Positions 1-4,511 of a stretch of DNA of 7,105 bases are shown piece by piece. The notes beneath the pieces were generated by a model, which saw only the letters and a list, made by a program, of their open reading frames with translations, did no database searches and was not told where the DNA came from. The stretch's first letter is position 1. Each line of letters opens with the position of its first letter. The DNA comes from Candidatus Falkowbacteria bacterium CG02_land_8_20_14_3_00_36_14 (GTDB lineage Bacteria; Patescibacteriota; Patescibacteriia; Patescibacteriales; UM-FILTER-36-11), in NCBI GenBank assembly GCA_002781265.1, contig PETS01000119.1:1-7105 (forward strand), read 5' to 3'. A program made the position numbers and the translations under genes.

Positions 1-266
1 AGGAAAAAATCACCGACTTTGAGCAAAAAGGATTGTCTTGGCTCGAACCGGCTCGTGAGTTTGTTTTATCCCTTAACCGAGCCACAAAATTGGTAGAAAC
101 GGAAAACAAGGAAGAAATGACAACATTTCTTAAAAACATCGGCTCGAACCATATTTTACGAAATCGCCAACTAATTTTTTCGCCCAAAATCCCTTACAAT
201 TTAATCGCCGAGCGAAGCGAGGCGAACCGCAACTGCTTGCAAATTCCTTACTGGTGGTCCAGGTGA
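1..266 (+). CDS. Serine recombinase/integrase, C-terminal end (5' truncated by window edge)
   Basis: The frame is open from the left edge (first full codon at base 3) to a TGA at 264-266, so only about 88 C-terminal residues are visible. The catalytic serine domain would lie outside the window. The visible part contains WLEPAREFVLSLNRA, an acidic helix, then FLKNIGSNHILRNRQL and IFSPKIPYNLIAERSE. From memory this resembles the end of recombinase-family proteins common in Patescibacteria, where a helical C-terminal region follows the zinc-ribbon/coiled-coil part of large serine recombinases. No internal start is needed; a TTG at 33 is simply an inner codon. The last codons (W-W-S-R-stop) are read antisense through the CCA end and acceptor stem of the neighbouring tRNA-Leu, so the stop is supplied by tRNA sequence. 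This is what one expects from an integrase gene at an attachment site in a tRNA 3' end. Family call is from recognition only. Confidence 0.72.
   Translation, partial: EKITDFEQKGLSWLEPAREFVLSLNRATKLVETENKEEMTTFLKNIGSNHILRNRQLIFSPKIPYNLIAERSEANRNCLQIPYWWSR
205..225. repeat. Short GC-rich imperfect palindrome inside the recombinase gene
   Basis: TCGCC and GGCGA form 5-bp arms around GAGCGAAGCGA, which itself contains GC-GAA-GC. Read as protein it gives I-A-E-R-S-E-A-N-R. GCGAGCGAAGCGAG-type words resemble small dispersed palindromes found in many bacterial genomes. Whether this is a dispersed repeat here cannot be seen from one copy. Confidence 0.4.
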
Positions 267-336
267 GACTCGAACTCACATGCCTTGCGGCACGACATTT
301 TAAGTGTCGCGTGTATACCAATTCCACCACTGGACC
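252..336 (-). tRNA. tRNA-Leu (anticodon UAA), CCA encoded
   Basis: The minus strand folds as a complete class II tRNA of 85 nt. The acceptor stem is GGTCCAG/CTGGACC with discriminator A and a genomically encoded CCA (252-254). The anticodon stem is CGACA/TGTCG around loop CTTAAAA, giving anticodon TAA (UAA), which reads UUA/UUG. The long variable arm (TGCC-GCAA-GGCA) is the leucine/serine/tyrosine hallmark. The T arm is GTGAG-TTCGAGT-CTCAC. A73 fits leucine identity. Its 5' end directly follows the stop codon of the HNH gene, with no gap and no obvious promoter between, so it may be processed from the HNH transcript. Its 3' end overlaps the last 15 bases of the recombinase gene on the other strand. 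Confidence 0.97.
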
Positions 337-807
337 TTATTTTTTTCTATTCCTGCCTCTATGCGTCGGCTCTAAGCTATGGCAATTAGGACAAAGTATT
401 CGTAAATTATTAATTCTATTATCCCGACTATCGCCATTTATATGGTCTAGCTCCAAAGGAAGCCGTCCGTCTTTACTTTTTTTATTCCATCCGCATTTTT
501 CACATTTTGGTTTTTTCAAACCTGCGGAAAAAAGGCGTTTTTTTAATTTATAACTCTGAAATTCACTTTTTTCAACCAATATTTTTCCCAATGGTATTCT
601 AGGCGAATCCAAACCGCTTAATCCCTTTTTCCATCCTTTGCCTTTTAAATGGCTAATATTTATATTGTAAAATTTTAAATATTTATTTATTTGATTATAA
701 TTTCCACCAGCCGGTATTAATCCAAGTATTCCGATTATTTGCCTAATGCTTCTTGATTTTTTGGCAGCGATTTTTAATTGTTTTTCCGACCAATTTCTTT
801 TTCTCAT
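337..807 (-). CDS. HNH endonuclease with N-terminal helical/DNA-binding domain
   Basis: This 156-residue protein starts at ATG 807-805 and stops at TAA 339-337. The C-terminal half is a classic HNH nuclease: C102-x2-C105 and C139-x2-C142 form a zinc knuckle. The core reads LELDHINGD, with the catalytic His in D121-H122, followed by an Asn-rich helix and LRILCPNCHS with H143. The HNH fold cuts DNA using a metal bound in a beta-beta-alpha finger. Residues 1-60 (WSEKQLKIAAKKSRSIRQII, GLIPAGGNYNQINKYL) match the N-terminal region often found before bacterial and phage HNH domains, with an LGL..aGGN..x..K motif and an xNISHLKG end, probably a target-binding module. No Shine-Dalgarno (SD) sequence is seen, and the promoter -10 lies 6 nt before ATG. 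It could be a free-standing homing-type nuclease or an orphan phage-type HNH. Specificity is unknown. Confidence 0.88.
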   Translation of the reverse strand: MRKRNWSEKQLKIAAKKSRSIRQIIGILGLIPAGGNYNQINKYLKFYNINISHLKGKGWKKGLSGLDSPRIPLGKILVEKSEFQSYKLKKRLFSAGLKKPKCEKCGWNKKSKDGRLPLELDHINGDSRDNRINNLRILCPNCHSLEPTHRGRNRKK

Positions 808-813
808 ATAATA

Positions 814-842
814 ATTTTACCATAATGGTATAGCTGTTGCAA
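814..842 (-). promoter_or_regulatory. Promoter of the HNH gene, with overlapping palindrome
   Basis: On the minus strand, TTGCAA (837-842) is separated by exactly 17 nt from TAAAAT (814-819), a good sigma-70-type pair. The -10 ends 6 nt before the ATG, so the predicted start of transcription falls on or beside the start codon, suggesting a leaderless mRNA. A perfect 6-bp inverted repeat with a 1-nt centre (TACCATAATGGTA, 818-830) covers the spacer and -10 edge, where a repressor could bind. The operator role is inferred. Confidence 0.55.
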
Positions 843-872
843 GACACCCGCACACATATTCCTTTTTACAAT

Positions 873-895
873 AAAAAAAGCCCTTTAAAAGCTTT
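873..895 (-). terminator. Weak candidate terminator, minus strand
   Basis: Read on the minus strand, AAAGC and GCTTT can pair around a 9-nt loop and are followed by a T-rich run. It lies downstream of the secreted-protease operon and just before the HNH promoter, which fits a transcription boundary. The stem has only five pairs, so this is a weak call. Confidence 0.35.
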
Positions 896-941
896 AAAAA
901 TATTATAACCAATATTTTTATTTTTGGCAAGATTTCTTATA

Positions 942-980
942 TATAAAAAATAATAATGAAATTATTATTCATTTTTTATT
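942..980. terminator. AT-rich hairpin, candidate (possibly bidirectional) terminator
   Basis: AATAATAAT-GAA-ATTATTATT (949-969) is a perfect 9-bp inverted repeat with a 3-nt loop. It is flanked by A6 on the left and, after a 2-nt bulge, T6 on the right, so both strands carry a hairpin followed by a U-rich tract. It sits about 45 nt beyond the stop of the last gene of the minus-strand operon. All stem pairs are A-T, so strength is uncertain. Confidence 0.55.
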
Positions 981-1014
981 CCCTTTTAATAGCTTAATCT
1001 AAAATCCAATAATA

Positions 1015-1239
1015 TTATTTGCCTATTTTTTTCTTGCGGCATACGCAACCGCCGGCGCCTAAAATTATCAATATAGCCAGAATGGTTATGGCTATATTTC
1101 CCCAGGAAGGGGCCAGCCAGGCCAAAACTATGATAGCTAGTGCCATAATAGCCCGGCAGTAGCAAAAGCCCGAATGGAAACAACAGGCATCGCCTCTTTC
1201 CCCGGCGCTTTGAGGATTGTTTGGAATTTGGTTTTCCAT
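1015..1239 (-). CDS. Small Cys-rich two-helix membrane protein, unknown function
   Basis: This is a 74-residue protein if the ATG at 1239-1237 is used. The frame is open upstream to 1314, but that would overlap the protease gene and add a hydrophilic stretch, so the inner ATG (44 nt after the protease stop) is preferred. No SD is visible. After a short polar N-terminus comes a cluster CCFHSGFCYC (residues 19-28), then two hydrophobic stretches at about 30-43 and 48-64 joined by a tight APSWGN turn, then CVC (65-67) and a basic tail RKKKIGK. A helical hairpin would put both Cys groups on the same face of the membrane, with the positive-inside rule favouring the cytoplasm. They could bind metal or form disulfides. 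It is the last gene of the operon and the family is not recognised. Confidence 0.6.
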   Translation of the reverse strand: MENQIPNNPQSAGERGDACCFHSGFCYCRAIMALAIIVLAWLAPSWGNIAITILAILIILGAGGCVCRKKKIGK

Positions 1240-1282
1240 AAAATTTTTTTGTGGATTGGCAAATCCACTTAGTTTAATATTA

Positions 1283-2068
1283 TTAAATCCCGTAAAGCTT
1301 TTGAATGCCGGCAATATCAGCCGGCTCCAGAGATCTTTTCTCTATTTCTCCTTCGCCCGAATATCCATACATAGTAACAGCCGAGCAGTTGCTGGAATAT
1401 ATATCGTCAAGACCAGCGGCATGGCCCAATTCATGGGCGGCTATATTCTCTAAATCCATAAAAATAGGAGCCGAGGTAGCAGTGGCATCCCCCCAAAGGA
1501 AGCTGTCGTTAAACAGCATGTCAAATTCAACCAATTGCTTTCCCTGCCGGGTGTACCAGATGGATGTGACGCCGATGACGTTCGGGTCCGGATAATTCCC
1601 GAAGGCAAGGGCGTTTTCAAAATTCTGCACTCCGTACACGGCGCCGGTATCCAAACGGTAGTTGTCGCTAAACAGCTCTGCGGAAGTTTCTCGGTCCCAG
1701 GTTTCCGCGGCCGCGGAAATAGCCCCGGCCACAAAACTTTCCGTCAGGCCGTCACCGTTGCTGGAGTTGATAACATAGCTTACCGGCAAGGATTTCCATT
1801 TTACCCCCAAGGTTTTATAGCAAGTGTCTCCGCCTGCCGGCTTATTGCCCTGATTGCCGGGGTTATTCGGCTTGGCATAATGGATAAAATCCACTCTTTC
1901 CAAATCCCATTCTCCGGCGACGGTTTCCGATATGGCCGGCGATTTTTCCGGCGCGCGGGCGTTATCTTTGGCTTTCTGGCTGTTTGGTATCAGCATGCCG
2001 GCGCTAGCGGCGCTGGCAACGATTAAAGCCGCTAAAAGCGAAAAAAAGAATAAATTTAACTTTCTCAT
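1283..2068 (-). CDS. Secreted matrixin-like (metzincin, M10-type) zinc metalloprotease
   Basis: This 261-residue protein starts at ATG 2068-2066, 19 nt after the previous stop, without an obvious SD. Residues 1-23 are a Sec signal peptide (MRKLN, hydrophobic core, ASAASA before G24), so it acts outside the cytoplasmic membrane. The zinc site is H212-E-L-G-H216-A-A-G219-L-D-D222, matching HExxHxxGxx(H/D) with Asp rather than His at the third ligand. M233 in the following VTMYGY stretch is a likely Met-turn. The C-terminal LEPADIAGIQKLYG is the typical last helix of matrixins. An earlier V-K-W-K-S-L-P-V-S-Y-V-I strand (89-100) is also characteristic. C83 and C228 could pair. Residues 24-80 may be a pro-region or linker, but no cysteine-switch motif is seen. 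The gene is clearly richer in G+C than the lipoprotein gene upstream. Substrate unknown. Confidence 0.9.
   Translation of the reverse strand: MRKLNLFFFSLLAALIVASAASAGMLIPNSQKAKDNARAPEKSPAISETVAGEWDLERVDFIHYAKPNNPGNQGNKPAGGDTCYKTLGVKWKSLPVSYVINSSNGDGLTESFVAGAISAAAETWDRETSAELFSDNYRLDTGAVYGVQNFENALAFGNYPDPNVIGVTSIWYTRQGKQLVEFDMLFNDSFLWGDATATSAPIFMDLENIAAHELGHAAGLDDIYSSNCSAVTMYGYSGEGEIEKRSLEPADIAGIQKLYGI
1702..1719. repeat. Perfect 18-bp GC-rich palindrome within the protease gene
   Basis: TTTCCGCGGCCGCGGAAA reads the same on both strands and contains a 12-base all-G/C core. It encodes the S-A-A-A-E part of the protease (about residues 118-122), so coding constraint may explain it. Confidence 0.6.
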
Positions 2069-2087
2069 AATTTTTATTGTTAATTAA

Positions 2088-2567
2088 TTATTTTAAATTT
2101 TTTCTGGCTTGGGCAAGTTCTTTTCGCCTGTCCTCTAAAACATTCGGCATGCTTTCATATTTATTTATTGTGGCCGGATCTTTAAGCCATTTTTCCGCCT
2201 CCTCTAATCTTCCTTCGGCCAACGCCTGCTTGAATGTGGTTGAATTATTTATCGGCATTTCGGTTTTTTCTTTGTTATATACCGGCTCTAATCGGCTACC
2301 CGCATATTCTCCAAAATATTTTTCATATTTGCCGATCCTGCCTTTTTGGGCATTATATTCCATGGTTTCTTTAATTATTCTCTGCGCCCCTTCTTTATCT
2401 CCGTTTTCACAATAAGCCCCCAAAAGCTCTCTTTGCCTGTCTTCCAGCCATTTATCGCCATAGCCTTCTTTACTGCCATAGGCCTCTTTCGTCCATTTTT
2501 CTGCTTGAGCCAAATCGCCTCCCGATTCAACTATGTTTTTAAATTCTGCAGTGTTGTTAATCGCCAT
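2088..2567 (-). CDS. Small helical protein with internal duplication, unknown function
   Basis: From ATG 2567-2565 the product is 159 residues. The frame is open further to a TTG at 2591, and beyond that, past one TAA, to an ATG at 2648. The protein is charged, almost entirely helical in character, and has no signal peptide. It holds two related units. Unit 1 (about residues 3-52) has INN..EFK, G.LAQAEKW.KEA and KWLEDRQRELL. Unit 2 (about 106-157) has INN..TFK, G.LEEAEKWLK and VLEDRRKELAQA. They share the order INN, FK, AEKW, LEDR and EL, and are joined by a Tyr/Lys-rich linker. The repeated AEKW and LEDR helices resemble TPR-like or other helical hairpin repeats, but no family is assigned. 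It lies between the lipoprotein and protease genes in the same operon. The true start is uncertain because of the in-frame stop just upstream. Confidence 0.65.
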   Translation of the reverse strand: MAINNTAEFKNIVESGGDLAQAEKWTKEAYGSKEGYGDKWLEDRQRELLGAYCENGDKEGAQRIIKETMEYNAQKGRIGKYEKYFGEYAGSRLEPVYNKEKTEMPINNSTTFKQALAEGRLEEAEKWLKDPATINKYESMPNVLEDRRKELAQARKNLK

Positions 2568-2594
2568 TTTTTCTTTTTTATTCTCGCCCAATTC

Positions 2595-2648
2595 TTATTC
2601 TGCTTTATTTGCTTCCGACTTAATTTGTTTTGGTTTAAAATTTTCCAT
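2595..2648 (-). pseudogene. 17-codon open stretch in frame with the duplicated-helix gene, ending in TAA
   Basis: An ATG at 2648-2646, 16 nt after the lipoprotein stop, opens 17 codons (M-E-N-F-K-P-K-Q-I-K-S-E-A-N-K-A-E) ending at TAA 2597-2595. This is the same frame as the gene that follows. The charged, helical composition matches that gene, so it reads like a lost N-terminus cut off by a single nonsense change (TAA could come from CAA or GAA). It could instead be a tiny leader ORF. Confidence 0.4.
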
Positions 2649-2664
2649 GGAAATAAAATTACTT

Positions 2665-4173
2665 CTATTGATTACCAATATTTATGTAATTTTTCCCGTT
2701 TTCTTCATACCTGAAACCCCAATTATAATCGGATAAAAATAAAGAAAAATAATCATTTTTATCATAAGGTCCAAAAATTTCATTATTAATGTTAAAATAC
2801 GTCTTACCATTATCGCGATATTGGAATCCCCATCTTTTATCTGATAATGCCGGATTTATTCTTTCATAAGGCCCATATTCTCTTCCGTTTATACTTATAT
2901 ACCGCCTATCTTCTTTTACAAAAATAAAATACCAATTATTATTCTTAATATATAAATTTCCGGAATTTTGTCTTATTTTTTCATAAGGGCCATATTGTTT
3001 TCCGCTAATAGTAAAATATATTTTATCGTCTTTACTAAAGATATAAGCAAAATCATTATCAGTAACCATACAATTTCCAACGGAATCATAAGGCCCAAAT
3101 TCATTATTTTTTATTTTTATATAATATTTATCATTTTTTGTATAACTAAAACACCAATTATTATCCGATAATGAAGAGGGCCCAATATATTGATACGGCC
3201 CAAATTCATTATAATTTATATTTATAAAATACCTATCACCACTTTTATAAATAAACAAAAAATTATTAATATTATTAATATTTTGGCTAATTAATTGTTC
3301 AAAGGGGCCGAATTCTTTGCCTTTTATTAATATATAATGTTTATCATTTTCTACATATTCTATACCCATGCCGTAATGAATATTGGCTGAATTATAGGGA
3401 CCGAATTGTTTTCCATTATAATTTATATATATTTTATCATTTTTTTTATATATAAATGCAAATTCATTACCCGTTATATTCAGCCCCAAACTGCCGATTT
3501 CTACATCATCATAAGGTCCATATATTATATCATTAATATTTACATACTGAGTTTTATTATCATTAGTATAAACAAAACCAAAATTATTGTTATTTATTGT
3601 TAATCCTGTAACAAAATTGTACGGACCATAAATTTTATCTTTAATATTAACTAAATATAAATTATTTTGCACTGATTCTATATCTTTAAAATATTCAAAT
3701 CCCCAATTATTATCAGAGATTTTTAAATCATATATAGACCAATATTCACCATATTTTTTCCCGTTTATTATAATAAAATTATGCGATTTTTTTTCATTAT
3801 CCTGATTATTATATCTAAATCCCCAGGTTTTATTTTCTAAATAGAATTCCCATAAAGTATCATAGGGCCCATATGATACAACATGGCTTTGTTGAATATT
3901 TAATTTTCCTTCTCCGCTAGGATTAAATCCCTTTTTTACCTCCTCGCCATCCGCATATCCGTCATTATCAGAATCAGGGTTTTTTATGTCCGTACCATAA
4001 TATACTTCTTCTTGATCGGTTAATCCATCATTGTCAGTATCTATAATTTTATTTTCTTGCTTAACATTATTTATTTTTTCATTTGAATCGTTATTTGCTC
4101 TAAATATCTTGCTTACGCAACCTGTTAAAATAAAAAATAATAAAAAAATAATTAAAAATATTGCTTTTTTCAT
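2665..4173 (-). CDS. Lipoprotein with TSP3-type calcium segment and eleven GPYD-type beta repeats
   Basis: The best start is ATG 4173-4171, giving 502 residues; the in-frame TTG at 4218 would put a polar stretch before the signal peptide. Residues 1-19 form a lipoprotein signal: M-K-K, hydrophobic core, then L16-T-G-C19, where C19 would be lipidated after signal peptidase II cleavage. A short polar linker leads to a thrombospondin type 3-like calcium segment (45-85) with D-T-D-N-D-G and D-S-D-N-D-G loops. From residue 100 to the end there are eleven copies of a 31-40-residue unit: (Y/F)GPY, variable segment, SDNNWGF.Y, ..ND..YI.I, NGKE. This layout resembles beta-propeller repeats of the WD40-like/PD40 type, so one or more propellers facing the outside are likely, though the fold is inferred. 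The gene is very AT-rich and is first in the operon. Ligand unknown. Confidence 0.85.
   Translation of the reverse strand: MKKAIFLIIFLLFFILTGCVSKIFRANNDSNEKINNVKQENKIIDTDNDGLTDQEEVYYGTDIKNPDSDNDGYADGEEVKKGFNPSGEGKLNIQQSHVVSYGPYDTLWEFYLENKTWGFRYNNQDNEKKSHNFIIINGKKYGEYWSIYDLKISDNNWGFEYFKDIESVQNNLYLVNIKDKIYGPYNFVTGLTINNNNFGFVYTNDNKTQYVNINDIIYGPYDDVEIGSLGLNITGNEFAFIYKKNDKIYINYNGKQFGPYNSANIHYGMGIEYVENDKHYILIKGKEFGPFEQLISQNINNINNFLFIYKSGDRYFININYNEFGPYQYIGPSSLSDNNWCFSYTKNDKYYIKIKNNEFGPYDSVGNCMVTDNDFAYIFSKDDKIYFTISGKQYGPYEKIRQNSGNLYIKNNNWYFIFVKEDRRYISINGREYGPYERINPALSDKRWGFQYRDNGKTYFNINNEIFGPYDKNDYFSLFLSDYNWGFRYEENGKNYINIGNQ
2668..3876 (-). repeat. Eleven tandem diverged coding repeats (GPYD/WGF type)
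   Basis: The motif (Y/F)-G-P-(Y/F), or YGEY in unit 2, recurs eleven times from residue 101 of the lipoprotein to its end. Units are about 31-40 residues (roughly 95-120 bp). Most keep a W/F-G/A/C-F-x-Y core and an I-x-I-N-x-K-E tail. The DNA copies are diverged, so this is an old protein-level array rather than a recent DNA expansion. Confidence 0.85.
3919..4041 (-). other. Thrombospondin type 3-like calcium-binding segment
   Basis: Residues 45-85 of the lipoprotein read D-T-D-N-D-G-L-T-D-Q-E-E and then D-S-D-N-D-G-Y-A-D-G-E-E, each followed by a G-T/G-F-N-P turn. The spaced Asp/Asn/Gly ligands match the TSP3/dockerin-like calcium loop pattern common in bacterial surface proteins just after a signal peptide. 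Confidence 0.85.
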
Positions 4174-4218
4174 ATTATTTAATATATTTGCTTTTAAATT
4201 ATTTATTTTACCCTGCAA

Positions 4219-4304
4219 TTATTAATGACTTTTTGTAACTCCTTTAATGCAACTTCCGCCACCAAAAAACCGGCATATTTTTTTTATCTAATATTAAACA
4301 CTAT
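4219..4304. other. Gap between the R-M locus and the lipoprotein gene
   Basis: I see no convincing gene here. On the minus strand there is an AAAGGAG word (about 4237-4243), but no start codon at a usable distance, and short ATGC/GCAT and GCC/GGC complementarities around 4246-4277 that could form a weak hairpin. A promoter for the lipoprotein operon is expected here (for example TATATT a few bases before the ATG), but no clear -35 pairs with it. Confidence 0.4.
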
Positions 4305-4511
4305 TTACTTAATAATAGCATATACCCCAGGTGAAGTAAATGAATAATTATTTTGTATTATCTTTATTCCATTTATATTTCCTGGTGCTTCACCTATATG
4401 TTTGGTAATAGTATTTACTACAAATAGAAATTTTTCTAAATTAAATCTATTAGATGAATCTTTTTCGGGATTTTTAAATTTTCCTTTAATTAATTTTATA
4501 TCTTCCAGATT
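4305..4511 (-). pseudogene. Out-of-frame C-terminal coding segment of the restriction enzyme
   Basis: On the minus strand, 68 codons are open from AAT 4511-4509 to TAA 4307-4305, in the frame one base away from the endonuclease gene. The text is strongly protein-like: N-L-E-D-I-K-L-I-K-G-K-F-K-N-P-E-K-D, then RFNLEKFLFVVNTITKHIG, then GINGIKII-type and YSFTSPGVYAIIK sequence. It contains no ATG, GTG or TTG start, so it is unlikely to be a separate gene. It overlaps the last eight codons of the endonuclease. Dropping one A from the A4 run at 4510-4513 joins the two into a 314-residue protein. The exact shift point anywhere in 4486-4513 cannot be fixed without homologues. Confidence 0.6.

Noticed and set aside
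254..553. Plus-strand frame across the tRNA and the HNH gene
   Set aside because: Its first part is the antisense of the tRNA and the remainder is antisense to the HNH gene, which has clear catalytic and zinc motifs.
1240..1314. Upstream extension of the small membrane protein into the protease gene
   Set aside because: The added stretch overlaps the protease 3' end in another frame, is not membrane-like, and an ATG lies at 1239, just after the protease stop.
1535..2026. 163-codon plus-strand open frame opposite the protease
   Set aside because: It lies entirely antisense to the protease, whose signal peptide, zinc site and family C-terminus are unmistakable. Long antisense frames are expected in the GC-richer stretch.
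2668..3876. Tandem array considered as a CRISPR or DNA satellite
   Set aside because: Units vary in length and are conserved at the protein level rather than the DNA level, with an unbroken reading frame throughout. It is a protein repeat domain.
4174..4218. TTG-initiated N-terminal extension of the lipoprotein
   Set aside because: It would place 15 polar residues before a standard M-K-K lipoprotein signal; the ATG at 4173 fits signal-peptide structure much better.
4329..4395. Inverted repeat AGGTGAAG / CTTCACCT with a 51-nt loop
   Set aside because: It falls in the out-of-frame C-terminal coding text of the nuclease, where it encodes G-E-A and T-S-P-G residues. It has no T tract and no flanking duplication, so it is neither a terminator nor an element end.
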